This document shows positions 44,570 to 53,052 of a stretch of 64,000 nucleotides of DNA, piece by piece (positions within the stretch are counted from its first letter, which is position 1; every line of letters starts with the position of its first letter). The translations under genes and the position numbers were made by a program. The DNA is from Brenneria sp. hezel4-2-4 (GTDB lineage: Bacteria; Pseudomonadota; Gammaproteobacteria; Enterobacterales; Enterobacteriaceae), in NCBI RefSeq assembly GCF_013155275.1, contig NZ_JABJXS010000007.1, forward strand, positions 1-64,000. The letters run 5' to 3'. The notes under the pieces were generated by a model, which worked only from the letters and a program-made list of their open reading frames with translations, ran no database searches and was not told where the DNA came from.

Positions 44570-45172
44570 AATTCGCCGTCTTATAAGCCAAAATTTCCGA
44601 ACTGGAAGAGGATAAACCTATCCTGAAAAAAGTGGCGGTGTTCCTGGCGCGGGAAAGCTGCTGAGATACGCTATGGTCGCTCAGTTACCAGCTTTCCATG
44701 CCGCAACCTGTGGACGGCGGAAGGCTGGCTGTATCTGGCGGTGGTTATCGACCTGTATTCACAGCGGGTGATTGGGGAGCGATGTCGGAACTGATGAAAG
44801 CGGAACTGGTGTGTTATGTGCTGAAAATGGCGCTGTGGCTGTGGGAGATGCTGCGCGGAGTGATAGTGTACCCAGTACTGTTCCCATGACTATCAGGAAG
44901 TTATGAATGATAATGGTCTGACATGCAGCATGAGTGCTAAGGGGGGCGGCTATGACAACGCCTGTGCGGAAAGTTTTTTCCATAGTCTGAAAGTGGACGC
45001 TATCCACGGGGGAACAGTTCAACACGCGGGAGAAGATGAAATCGACGGTATTCGACTATATTAAGATTGATGACAACCGGCATCGGCGATATAGCCGCCA
45101 ACGGCGTGCTAAGCCCGGTGCAATTTGAAAAGAAACCTCGCTTAAGGCGATGTCCACCGTTACTGGGCAAGA
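44570..45172 (+). mobile_element. Degraded IS3-family element related to 20286-21535
   Basis: Sequence such as GGCTGGCTGTATCTGGCGGT, CGACCTGTATTCACAGCGGG, GACAACGCCTGTGCGGAAAG and GTGCAATTTGAAAAGAAACC matches OrfB of the intact element. The right terminus (about 45146-45172) carries GTCCACCGTTACTGGGCAAG. The 5' part is deleted and frames are broken. It abuts the truncated topB. Confidence 0.8.
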
Positions 45173-45177
45173 TCACT

Positions 45178-45529
45178 GACTTGCATCCAGTATCTCGCGG
45201 GCGATCATTTCCCCTTCTCGGTCGGCGTCGGTGGCGATAACCATGGATGAGGATTTCTTCAGGAGTTTCTGGATGACGGTAAACTGTTTTTTTTGCATCT
45301 GCTTTCACCGCCAGTTTCCACTGAGCCGGAATGACTGGTAAATCTTCAAGCGCCCGTTTTTTATATTTGCATCATAACGTTCGGGTGGCTCCATCTCCAG
45401 CAGATGACCAAATCCTCAGGTGACGGCAATATTTTTGCCGGTGAGGCAGCCATTACCTTTTTGCGTCGCGCCGAGGATACGGGCGATATCACGGCCCTGG
45501 GACGGTTTTTCACATAAAAACAATTTCAT
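45178..45529 (-). pseudogene. topB: DNA topoisomerase III, N-terminal fragment
   Basis: The start reads MKLFLCEKPSQGRDIARIL, with the TOPRIM opening. A TGA sits where a Trp is expected (NIAVT*GFGHLLEME), then after a frame change MVIATDADREGEMIARE carries the DxD metal motif. About 117 codons remain; the active-site Tyr region and Zn fingers are gone, cut by an IS3-type remnant. Element-borne topB normally acts with SSB in replication or transfer. Confidence 0.85.
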
Positions 45530-45549
45530 CGTCGCTCCTGAAAAAAAGC

Positions 45550-45570
45550 GGGCATCAGGGGATGATGCCC
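45550..45570 (-). terminator. Hairpin with T-run directly upstream of topB
   Basis: GGGCATCA and TGATGCCC form an 8-bp stem. On the minus strand it continues GCTTTTTTTC, and then the topB ribosome-binding site (CAGGAGCG). It may terminate transcription or act as an attenuator. Confidence 0.65.
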
Positions 45571-45834
45571 GAACGGGCGGGGAACCCATGTATTACGGGA
45601 AGGAAAGTCGTGTCAGAGTAATAACGACAGGATGTGCGCTACAGGGGAAACTCAGTTTGGGATAGAGATGAAAAATGCCGGGAACGGTCTGCGCGAGTTT
45701 AGCGTCATCAACAGGCAATGGTTCCCGGCTCTGGCAGACAAATAGATAGGGTGTTATCAATCATGTTGGAGAGATTTCTCGACAGCAGAAGGTCATAATA
45801 AGCTCAGCAAACTTCCAGCAAAGGGGGACACCCT

Positions 45835-46096
45835 ATGAGCAATAATTTCAATCTCGGGGGATTTATCTGCTGAGGCGCGCGACAAAATTAATGTCGATCT
45901 TGCTGCGAGCGGCGTCGCATACAAAGAGCGGTTGAATTTGCCTGTCATCCCGGCACTGGTCGAAGCGGAACAACCCGAGCAATACAGAGCCAATTTGCGC
46001 GAGCGATTACTGCACTACAGGGAGATCAGCAAAACGTTGCCTAAAGGTACAGATCTCGCCTATCAGAAAATGGCGGAGACCAACAATAAAACGTAA
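45835..46096 (+). pseudogene. HolE-like (DNA polymerase III theta) gene, frameshifted
   Basis: The ATG at 45835 reads MSNNFNLG, then the frame shifts in a G5 run at about 45860. The next frame gives [40 protein letters not shown] and [16 protein letters not shown], matching E. coli theta ([20 protein letters not shown]). Theta stabilises the epsilon proofreading subunit; plasmid and phage homologues exist (Hot of P1). A single indel breaks it. Confidence 0.75.
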
Positions 46097-46133
46097 TCAC
46101 TGATTTCGACGCATGTATAAAAGAGAAAAAAAG

Positions 46134-46156
46134 AACCCTGCCGGAATGGCAGGGTT
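46134..46156 (-). terminator. Terminator after the helicase gene
   Basis: AACCCTGCC and GGCAGGGTT make a 9-bp stem with a 5-nt loop, followed on the minus strand by CTTTTTTTCTC. Confidence 0.8.
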
Positions 46157-46166
46157 AGTGTGAGTA

Positions 46167-48404
46167 TCAGGCAACCAGTTGTTTAGCTAAAGCAATTTCA
46201 ACCGAATCACCGTCAGCGTTGAGAATATCCAGGCCGGACTCCGGCACATCGCCCGCGGTGCTTTGCGCTACGGCGATTTTTCGTGCCATCAGGTCGAGAC
46301 AGGCGATTTGCGACGTCGCGGCATAGCCGAGATAAATCACTTTTACCGCCCGTTTCTGCCCGATGCGCCATGAGCGGCGCGCCGCCTGAAGCAGGGTATA
46401 GACGTTAAATCCGGTCTGCATAAACACGATGGTGGGAAACTCCAACAGGTCGAGCCCGGTTTTTACCAGCTCCGGGTTCGATACCAGCACGTCGATGCCC
46501 TTGTCTACCTGTTCAGCGACCCAGTCCTCCCGTTGCTCCGGGCTGACGGTGGCGCGCAACACGGCGACTTTTAGCCCGGCTTGCGTCAGCAGGGCTTTCA
46601 GCCGCGAGGTGGTATCGCGGGTGCCGCTGTAGGTGGAGTACGCCAGTACCTTACGGCCTGCGGCTTTCTCCGCCAGACAAAGAGCAATCAGTGCCTGCTC
46701 TTTGGGCGTCGCCTCCGTGGCATCGAACAGCGCGGGTACGAATGCCAGCGTGTCGCGGGTACGCGGATGTTTCACTACTTCCGGGCGGAAGCAACACTCC
46801 GGCCAGGCCAGCAGCACATTGAGCACCACGCCCAGCAGGGTGGTATCCCGCTTTGCCAGCGCCTGACGCAGCATCGTCGTCAGCGAGACGGACAGTTTCG
46901 TGTAAGCATCGCTTTGCGTCTCCGTCATCGCCACTTCCCGGAATTCTTCATGATAAGGCGGCAGCACGTCGCGGCCCAAATCACTCAGTTTCAGAAAAAC
47001 GGTATAGGGCAGCAGGCAACGCAGCACGCCTTTTGGGCCGAATCCCGGCGCCTTGGATACCCGGACAGCGGTTTTTTTCCCTCTGGCGGTTTTATGCGCC
47101 TCACGGTTGTTTTCGGAGAGAACCTCCTTTAACACGCCGTGATCGTGCATAAACCGCATGCCGGCGGCGGTCAGGCTGCCGTTGCGGCCGGGGCGATAGC
47201 CTTCTTCCAGCATCCTCCGGGTCAATATGCGAAACAACAGATAAAAAATGTCGTCCGCATATCCCCCCATCAGCGTGCCGGTCAGCAGCAGGATTTTTCT
47301 GACGTGACTGGCCAGAACGCCCATCGCCTGTCCCTGTGCCGAACTTGCGCCCTTGTACTCATGCCCTTCGTCCACCACCATCAGGTCGAACGTGTTTTTC
47401 GGTAAATGGCGCTTGATGTATTCACTGGCCTGGTAATTTCCTTCGCCGAAGCCGAATTCAACATTGGCCATCGCACGCTCCATACGCTGAGCCTGCCGGT
47501 CGGAAAACACCAGTTCGCCGCTGTTGTCCATCAGGTTGATGAACTCGTAGAGGTTATCGCCGAGCATGGACGCCAGAAACGCGTCGCCAAAGGCATTTTT
47601 CAGTTTTCTGGCCGTCGCATCGCCAATGGTCGGGATGCGTTTCAACGCCTTATTCACCATCTGAGACTGTAAATCATCAGGCAGGGCATTCGGGCGCATC
47701 AGCGTCCACAGCGGCGTCTGGCAGTGCGAGCATTTGCGGGGTTTTTCTTCCTGTTGCAGGTGGTTTACTGCAAGCCAGTTGCCGTCCGTATCGGTAATGC
47801 GCTGACCGCAGTCGGGGCAAACGCCTAAGGGGATGCCCTGCCGGCGCCGTACCGCGCAGGCGGGTTTCCAGTGGTAGCCCATGCGCATCCGTACCCGGCC
47901 CAATATAAAAAACTCCGGGCCGGTAGCGGGAACGTGAAGCTGTTCGCGCAGCAACATCAGCTTGATGAGCGTATCCGGGCCGTTGAGCACCCAGATACGG
48001 GCATTTTCAATGGTCTCCAGTATTTCCCGCCGCCACTTGTAAACCAGATGCGGCGGCGAGAGCACCAGCGTGCGGCGGTAGCCTTCGCGGTACAGCACCG
48101 CCGCCGTGGCTATGGCTAGCAGCGTCTTCCCGCAACCCATTTCGCCATTGATGATGGCGGCATGTTCGTTGCGATCGACCAGCAGTTTTACCACCGCCTG
48201 TACGGTATCGGCCTGTGCCGGGAACGGGCGGCGTTTCAGCGCGTCCATGACGGCCTGCCTTTTCAGATCGGGCGTGCCGTCATAAACGGGGGGAAGGGAC
48301 TGGTTCAGCGATGCCAGCAGGCTGTCGCCGAATTCGTCGATAAACTGGTTCAGTGGAAAAACAACGGGCGAAGTCGTTGAGGGAGAGGTCTCGGTCATGG
48401 TCAT
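46167..48404 (-). CDS. DEAD/DEAH-box (SNF2-type) helicase of the element
   Basis: The 745-aa protein starts at 48404 (MTMTETSPSTTS; the ATG at 48398 is equally likely, having better spacing to AAGGA). Motif I is NGEMGCGKTLLAIA (about residue 88), motif II is MVVDEGHEYKGAS (about 340), and C-terminal motifs V and VI are NPELVKTGLDLLEFP and ARRSWRIGQKRAVK. A Zn-binding-like CxxC pair set (CPDCGQR, CSHCQT) lies near 220-270. It is conserved in this class of elements, probably for replication or DNA processing. Confidence 0.85.
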   Translation of the reverse strand: MTMTETSPSTTSPVVFPLNQFIDEFGDSLLASLNQSLPPVYDGTPDLKRQAVMDALKRRPFPAQADTVQAVVKLLVDRNEHAAIINGEMGCGKTLLAIATAAVLYREGYRRTLVLSPPHLVYKWRREILETIENARIWVLNGPDTLIKLMLLREQLHVPATGPEFFILGRVRMRMGYHWKPACAVRRRQGIPLGVCPDCGQRITDTDGNWLAVNHLQQEEKPRKCSHCQTPLWTLMRPNALPDDLQSQMVNKALKRIPTIGDATARKLKNAFGDAFLASMLGDNLYEFINLMDNSGELVFSDRQAQRMERAMANVEFGFGEGNYQASEYIKRHLPKNTFDLMVVDEGHEYKGASSAQGQAMGVLASHVRKILLLTGTLMGGYADDIFYLLFRILTRRMLEEGYRPGRNGSLTAAGMRFMHDHGVLKEVLSENNREAHKTARGKKTAVRVSKAPGFGPKGVLRCLLPYTVFLKLSDLGRDVLPPYHEEFREVAMTETQSDAYTKLSVSLTTMLRQALAKRDTTLLGVVLNVLLAWPECCFRPEVVKHPRTRDTLAFVPALFDATEATPKEQALIALCLAEKAAGRKVLAYSTYSGTRDTTSRLKALLTQAGLKVAVLRATVSPEQREDWVAEQVDKGIDVLVSNPELVKTGLDLLEFPTIVFMQTGFNVYTLLQAARRSWRIGQKRAVKVIYLGYAATSQIACLDLMARKIAVAQSTAGDVPESGLDILNADGDSVEIALAKQLVA

Positions 48405-48492
48405 GTTCCTTGAAATAAAAAACATCGGGAATGTTTTTAACGCCGCTTGCGGCGGCCCGCAGGGTGGCCTACAGGGAGGTAGGCCATAAAAA

Positions 48493-48530
48493 ACGGGACA
48501 GACCATTCCCCGTCGGGAACGCTGTCCCGT
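48493..48530 (-). terminator. Hairpin after the 100-aa gene
   Basis: ACGGGACAG and CTGTCCCGT form a 9-bp stem, followed on the minus strand by TTTTTTATGG. It lies between the genes at 48554 and 48404. Confidence 0.7.
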
Positions 48531-48553
48531 CAGAGTGAGTGAAGTGATAAAAC

Positions 48554-48856
48554 TCAGGGGTGAACGGAAATCACGGTCTCGCTGCGATCGGCGCAGGTAT
48601 TGATGACCACCATGCGGATGCCATTAAACGGGTGGAAATAACAGGACAGCAGGCTGTTGTCATATTCCAGCGCATAGTGATTGGTCAGGCGTAATTTTCG
48701 GGGAACGTCGCCCCAGTCGCCTGACGTATGACGGCGAAGCAGCCTTTGCAGGTTTTCCGTACTCAGTGCGTTTTTATCGTCATTGAGCAGAGCGTTGCCG
48801 CAGGGAAAGACGGTTTTGTGCGTGAAAGCCGGAAGGCTCAGTAATCGATGTGTCAT
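48554..48856 (-). CDS. Conserved small protein of elements and plasmids
   Basis: The 100-aa protein starts MTHRLLSLPAFTHKTVFP. Its second half resembles a family I know from plasmids by the pattern GDWGDVPRKLRLTNHYALEY, NTCADRSETVISVHP (compare WGDLxxEDxxxN, TEADRSxTTxLLP). Function unknown. Located between the helicase and the DUF6094 gene, as is common for such families. Confidence 0.6.
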   Translation of the reverse strand: MTHRLLSLPAFTHKTVFPCGNALLNDDKNALSTENLQRLLRRHTSGDWGDVPRKLRLTNHYALEYDNSLLSCYFHPFNGIRMVVINTCADRSETVISVHP

Positions 48857-48890
48857 GATGAAGTTCCTTAAACGTATTAATGGTGGCGGG

Positions 48891-49994
48891 TTAACGAATG
48901 GCGATCAGTTGTCCGAACGTTTCTGATCCCGGCGTCATATCCCAGGCGGAAATAGCCGGAATGAAACGATCCGTCATCGTGATGGTCTCGGTAATCTCAC
49001 CCTCGTCGTTTTCAGTGAATTCGGTTTTACGGTCTTTCACTTTGTAGGTGTCGCCGCGAACAACCAGGGTGCGGCCCGATGGCGAGGTGATCACGCCGGT
49101 GATCGCGCCCGCGGCCAGCGCCAGTGCGAGATGCCAGCGGGAAAGTTGTTTTGCCGGTGGTCGTAGTGGCTGTGGCTGGAGGCAAAGCTCGGTGGAGAAC
49201 GCAGGCCATAGCCCTTTCAGTTGGCTCATTTCCTCTTCGAGTTGAACGGGTTCGAGCGTGACGCGGTAAAAATGTTTCAGTGTCTGTCGGACGGTGGGGA
49301 CGCGGTAGGGTACTGACCAGGCATCGGGCAGCGCCGGTGCGGTCTCCTCACCTTGCCCGACACGCAGCAGACGTCGCTGGAGTTGCTTTACGGCATTGGT
49401 ATGTTGCTGATGCTGGCGGATCCGGCGGCCAAAAATCACCACCTGCTTAAACTGATCCGTGGCGGCGGAAAATAGCCGCACATCCGTAAAGCTGTTTGCC
49501 AGCCAGCCCGCGAATTCGCGATCGAGCGTGTAGTACGGGATTATCAGCACCAGAATGCCGCCATATTGCAGATTGCCCAGGGTGCGCTGATAAAACAGCT
49601 TTTCCAGCCGGGCGCGGCCTTTGTGGTCGGTTTCCTGTTTCCCATTGACCAGATCGCCGTAGGGTGGGTTAAGAAACAACAGCGAAAAGGCCTGTTGAGA
49701 GATAACCGTGTCCATCAGATCGCCGTGCAGTGACAGATCGGCCAGGGTGGCGCAGTGCGCGGCACGCTCTGCATCGTATTCCACGGTACAGGCCTGGACA
49801 CGCTCTTCGTCCAGATGGCAGGCGATCTCCGTAATGGCGACGCCTTCGCCGGCGCAGGGATCCAGCAACCGGAGCGTACCGGTGGGACTATCCGGCGTCA
49901 GCGCGGTGAGAATACGCTCCAGCGTGGCCTCGTCGGTGGGGAAGTAGCCGTTGCGCACAAAATTGCGCGCCAGGCGGGGGAACATAAGCGCCAT
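48891..49994 (-). CDS. DUF6094-like protein, probable DNA methyltransferase fold
   Basis: Start at 49994 (MALMFPRLARNFVRNGYF), which has AAGGAAA 7 bp upstream; the ATG at 50021 lacks one. 367 aa. A SAM-binding motif LRLLDPCAGEGVAITEIAC lies near residue 45 and the catalytic-type NPPYGD near 116, as in adenine-N6 methyltransferases. Family function is unknown; modifying element DNA is an inference. The C-terminal third holds a separate domain ending in SAWDMTPGSETFGQLIAIR. Confidence 0.8.
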   Translation of the reverse strand: MALMFPRLARNFVRNGYFPTDEATLERILTALTPDSPTGTLRLLDPCAGEGVAITEIACHLDEERVQACTVEYDAERAAHCATLADLSLHGDLMDTVISQQAFSLLFLNPPYGDLVNGKQETDHKGRARLEKLFYQRTLGNLQYGGILVLIIPYYTLDREFAGWLANSFTDVRLFSAATDQFKQVVIFGRRIRQHQQHTNAVKQLQRRLLRVGQGEETAPALPDAWSVPYRVPTVRQTLKHFYRVTLEPVQLEEEMSQLKGLWPAFSTELCLQPQPLRPPAKQLSRWHLALALAAGAITGVITSPSGRTLVVRGDTYKVKDRKTEFTENDEGEITETITMTDRFIPAISAWDMTPGSETFGQLIAIR

Positions 49995-50030
49995 AGAGGG
50001 TTTCCTTGTGATAAGTGACATGTTGATAAG

Positions 50031-50058
50031 GAGCGTACCCGGCAGGGAAGGTACGCTC
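50031..50058 (-). other. Intercistronic hairpin upstream of the DUF6094-like gene
   Basis: GAGCGTACC and GGTACGCTC form a 9-bp stem with a 10-nt loop, with no T-run. Confidence 0.55.
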
Positions 50059-50067
50059 GTGGCGTCA

Positions 50068-50691
50068 TCAGGCCGCGAGAGGCGGGGCGGATGATAAAGG
50101 CGAGTCGGATGAAGTCCGCAGTTCCCCTCGTGAAATGGCCTGACTCATCAGTTCAGTCAACAGGGGGATATCGACGGACAACCGCCAGCCGGACAGGCCG
50201 CCATAGCCGCCGGGCAGCGGGGCGAGCATCTGTGAGGTTTGCAGGATGTCCAGCACGATAGTCTGCCAGTGGTCCAGGAGCGGCACTGAGCAGGTTTCCC
50301 GAAGCAGCGCCCAGGCGCGCTGGCGCCACAGAGGATCGTCTTTGGCGGTCAATAAAATGGCCTGATGGTTAGCTCTGTCGGGGATCCGGCAGCGTTTATC
50401 GAATAACCAGAGATGCACCAGCGTGCCGAAGCGTGTCTGGCCGTGTCGTGACGTCCGCTTGTCCAGATTATCGGTATTGCCGGGAAACAGCGTATGTTCA
50501 TGAAGGGCGACATCGGTCAGCGTCAACTGCGTCAACGCCTCTTCATTTTTGAGCGTCATCCGCGCCAGCAGTTCCTGAATCGCGGTATCGCGTCCCCAGA
50601 CGGACAGGAACGCCAGTGAACGCCGTTCGTCGCAGACGTAAGCGTCAGCCATGATGTGGGGACATTCGTTAAGTCGTAGCAGAGATGCCAT
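50068..50691 (-). CDS. Element-associated hypothetical protein
   Basis: The 207-aa protein begins MASLLRLNECPHIMADAYVC. No domain is recognised. The helix-rich body contains KRCRIPDRANHQAILLTAKD, and the C-terminus is Ser/Pro-rich. It lies between DUF3275 and DUF6094 genes, in the position of conserved but uncharacterised genes of this element class. Confidence 0.65.
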   Translation of the reverse strand: MASLLRLNECPHIMADAYVCDERRSLAFLSVWGRDTAIQELLARMTLKNEEALTQLTLTDVALHEHTLFPGNTDNLDKRTSRHGQTRFGTLVHLWLFDKRCRIPDRANHQAILLTAKDDPLWRQRAWALLRETCSVPLLDHWQTIVLDILQTSQMLAPLPGGYGGLSGWRLSVDIPLLTELMSQAISRGELRTSSDSPLSSAPPLAA

Positions 50692-50719
50692 GGGAAAACC
50701 CTCCTTTCGGTTGTTAACA

Positions 50720-50744
50720 GGGTTTTCCCCAGTCGGGAAAACCC
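50720..50744 (-). other. Intercistronic hairpin upstream of the 50691 gene
   Basis: GGGTTTTCCC and GGGAAAACCC form a 10-bp stem with a 5-nt loop, 20 bp from the AAAGGAGGG ribosome-binding site. Confidence 0.6.
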
Positions 50745-50769
50745 GACAGTGGGTGAGATAATGCGGAAA

Positions 50770-51411
50770 TTACGACGTGGTTTCTTCTGCGGGAACAGCC
50801 GTTTTAATAAAATGCTGCTCCTGAGCCCTGAAATCGTAGCCGAGCCGGGACAGCCGAGCCTTCTGCTGGCGCAGCACCTGCCGGGGGGCGGTGGCATCGA
50901 GTTTAACGATGTCGCCCAGCGGCCAGAGCGGGCCAAACAGTTTCTGGTCATCGTCTTCCTGCTCCGCCGACGTCGGCACCACGAATTGCGGGCGTCTGGC
51001 GGCGGTGTTTTCTGCTGGCGTCGGTTCGATTGCTTTTCCCGCGGGCGTTTCCGGTTGCGGCGACTGCGCAGGCTCTTCTTCATCCAGCGGATCGTTAACT
51101 GGCGGAGTGAGTTTCTGTTCGTCGCCGGGCGTCAGCGCCTCATCGGTGGCAATATTCATGGCATCAAGGCGAACGCGCATTTCAAAACCGGAGTTTGCGC
51201 CGTAGCTCCATGAATGCAGGTAAATTTTGCCGATCACAAACTGGCCTTCATAAATACCGGCGGTATATTGCTCCAGTTCGCGGTTTTTAACGGAAAAGCT
51301 GCCGATGGCGGTTTCCAGCAGGCCAACGTTAAAATCGCCGTTTCGCCCGTGAATGGTTCTGACCACCAGTTTCCCGGCAACCATCACCGGGGCGGTTGAG
51401 GTGTTGTTCAT
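50770..51411 (-). CDS. DUF3275-family protein
   Basis: The 213-aa protein (MNNTSTAPVMVAGKLVVRTI) has the DUF3275 pattern GKLVVRTIHGRNGDFNVGLLE and GIYEGQFVIGKIYLHSWSYG. A long acidic, Pro-rich linker (about 95-135) and a C-terminal tail (FGPLWPLGDIVKLDATAPRQ) follow. Conserved in integrative elements next to DUF3577, of unknown function. Confidence 0.85.
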   Translation of the reverse strand: MNNTSTAPVMVAGKLVVRTIHGRNGDFNVGLLETAIGSFSVKNRELEQYTAGIYEGQFVIGKIYLHSWSYGANSGFEMRVRLDAMNIATDEALTPGDEQKLTPPVNDPLDEEEPAQSPQPETPAGKAIEPTPAENTAARRPQFVVPTSAEQEDDDQKLFGPLWPLGDIVKLDATAPRQVLRQQKARLSRLGYDFRAQEQHFIKTAVPAEETTS

Positions 51412-51435
51412 AGTCAGTCCTGATAGTGGTTAATG

Positions 51436-51459
51436 GGGAGAATAAAACGTTATTCTCCC
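51436..51459 (-). other. Intercistronic hairpin between DUF3577 and DUF3275 genes
   Basis: GGGAGAATAA and TTATTCTCCC pair perfectly (10 bp) around a 4-nt loop. No clear T-run. Confidence 0.6.
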
Positions 51460-51478
51460 GATAGGGTTGGTGAAGGGA

Positions 51479-51892
51479 TCAGGCGGCGGCGGGTTGGCTT
51501 TCTTCAGCGTTTTCCCGGTAGACTTCAAAGCCGTCAATCTTGATGGTGGTGATTTTGATCAGACGGCCTTTAATCGAGCAGCCTGACTGGCCGCTTTTCG
51601 CGCCTGACTGGTAGGTGAAAACTTCAGGGTAAATATCGCCGACAGTAAAAGCGATAAGCACCTTCTGTTTTTTACTCAGCGCATCCTGGCAACTTCCCAG
51701 CAGGGAGGCGGCTTTTTCGTTATAGACTCGAACGTCAATATAACTGTATTCAGGGGAGTCCTTCGTACCGCGCAGGGCGGCAATGGTGCATGCCATAAAC
51801 GGATCACCGCGTTTGGGCGTCACGGTGCGCAGACGGTTGACATAGCCAATGCCTCGGGTATGCAGATCAAAATATTTGTTTTCGGTGGTCAT
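51479..51892 (-). CDS. DUF3577 (STY4534-type) element replication protein
   Basis: Start at 51892 (MTTENKYFDLHTRGIGYVNR), 137 aa. The family signature is MACTIAALRGTKDSPEYSYI, DVRVYNEKAASLLGSCQDAL and KKQKVLIAFTVGDIYPEVFT, with an SSB-like OB-fold feel. The STY4534-type family is annotated as replication-associated in SPI-7-like elements. The alternative start at 52027 would run through a hairpin. Confidence 0.85.
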   Translation of the reverse strand: MTTENKYFDLHTRGIGYVNRLRTVTPKRGDPFMACTIAALRGTKDSPEYSYIDVRVYNEKAASLLGSCQDALSKKQKVLIAFTVGDIYPEVFTYQSGAKSGQSGCSIKGRLIKITTIKIDGFEVYRENAEESQPAAA

Positions 51893-51917
51893 GGTCTGTC
51901 TCCATAAATATAGATAT

Positions 51918-51948
51918 GGGAGACAGCCCCGCTGGGGAGTTGTCTCCC
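51918..51948 (-). other. Hairpin upstream of the DUF3577 start
   Basis: GGGAGACA and TGTCTCCC form an 8-bp stem, 26 bp from the start codon. It may act on translation or transcript stability. Confidence 0.55.
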
Positions 51949-52178
51949 GGCGGGGGTAAGGATATGAGTGAAGGATGACGACGATATGCTTGCAGGCATA
52001 TTGCTCATTTTCAGTCGTATTGAGCATCAGGCGAGCATCACCAGAGGTGGACAGCTTGCAGCTCTGCTGTACGGGCCATCGCAGGGATGGGTAAAGCAGG
52101 CACAGTAAACAACGGCAGAGATTATTCGGGAAGAAAAAACTGTTTTTCGAAATGAAAAATTAAATGCCGCATAAAAAA

Positions 52179-52201
52179 GCCTCGCTGAATAATAGCGAGG
52201 C
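52179..52201 (-). terminator. Terminator after the first DUF3085 gene
   Basis: GCCTCGCT and AGCGAGGC form an 8-bp stem with a 7-nt loop. On the minus strand TTTTTTATG follows. Confidence 0.75.
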
Positions 52202-52214
52202 AATGAACTTTTAA

Positions 52215-52544
52215 TTATTTTAATGCGGTGATGGCGATTTCTTTATCAGAAAAAGAGACTGCAATATCGCTGCGGTCATTAATGGCGGACTGTAATGCGC
52301 TGTGCTGTGCGGATATCTCTTCGACGCGATCATTTTCGCCGCATAGCGTATTTAAGCGCTCACGCCATTCATCGGACTCCTGCCTGTCAGGGCTGAATCC
52401 TTCGGCATAACACAGTGTAATCCCGCGTATTGGCATCATATAAAGTCCCTGATCTTTTACCAGAAGGACTGAACAGTTATATTTTATTGCATCCTGAATG
52501 ACGGGAATAAGCGTTTCAGATTTGAAGATGATGTTTTCTTTCAT
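52215..52544 (-). CDS. DUF3085-like protein, copy 1
   Basis: The 109-aa protein (MKENIIFKSETLIPVIQDAI) shares YNCSVLLVKDQGLYMMPIRG and TLCYAEGFSPDRQESDEWRE with the protein at 52693. This fits DUF3085. Function unknown. The two copies lie in tandem and probably arose by duplication inside the element. Confidence 0.75.
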   Translation of the reverse strand: MKENIIFKSETLIPVIQDAIKYNCSVLLVKDQGLYMMPIRGITLCYAEGFSPDRQESDEWRERLNTLCGENDRVEEISAQHSALQSAINDRSDIAVSFSDKEIAITALK

Positions 52545-52655
52545 GAAGAATTCCTTATGAATAAGATGGAATGTGTTTGTGACGGTAAGCCAAATAAGGG
52601 GAGCGCCTGTTTAAACCGCATCAGGCGTACAGGGGAGAATTAAACAGTATGAAGT

Positions 52656-52683
52656 TCCCTCTGCCGTTGTGTTGACAGAGGGA
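52656..52683 (-). other. Intercistronic hairpin between the DUF3085 genes
   Basis: TCCCTCTG and CAGAGGGA form an 8-bp stem around a 12-nt loop, directly after the stop of the gene at 52693. Confidence 0.55.
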
Positions 52684-52692
52684 TGTCGTATA

Positions 52693-53052
52693 TCATTTTT
52701 TACGTGCTTTTAACTCAAATTGCGTGTCGGTGAACGTCACGACAAGATGACTTCGGTTATCTGTCACGGCTGAGAATACGGAGCTGTTTATATCAATAAA
52801 TTCTCCGAAGTCATCTCCGCCGCAGATAGCGTTTAATTCATCGTACCATTGGTCAAATTCCTGTATGTCGGGATTAAATCCCTCTGCATAGCACAATGTT
52901 TTTTGTCTTCCTGTGCCTGTGTCTCTCTCGCCTTTTTCAGCCATCATATAAAGACCATGATCTTTTACCAGAATAATACGGCATTTGTTTTTTCTGGCCT
53001 CCTGAATAACCGGGCTGAGTGTTTCTGATTTAAAAATGACGCTTCTTTTCAT
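52693..53052 (-). CDS. DUF3085-like protein, copy 2
   Basis: Start at 53052 (MKRSVIFKSETLSPVIQEAR), placed 8 bp after AAGGAAA; 119 aa. It aligns with the copy at 52215 (KSETL-PVIQ-A, LVKDHGLYMM, LCYAEGFNPDIQEFDQWYDE) but has an extra loop (GERDTGTGRQ) and a different C-terminus. Conserved acidic and aromatic positions suggest a shared fold. Confidence 0.75.
   Translation of the reverse strand: MKRSVIFKSETLSPVIQEARKNKCRIILVKDHGLYMMAEKGERDTGTGRQKTLCYAEGFNPDIQEFDQWYDELNAICGGDDFGEFIDINSSVFSAVTDNRSHLVVTFTDTQFELKARKK

Noticed and set aside
46581-47132. Plus-strand 183-codon ORF inside the helicase gene
   Set aside because: Antisense shadow of the helicase motifs.
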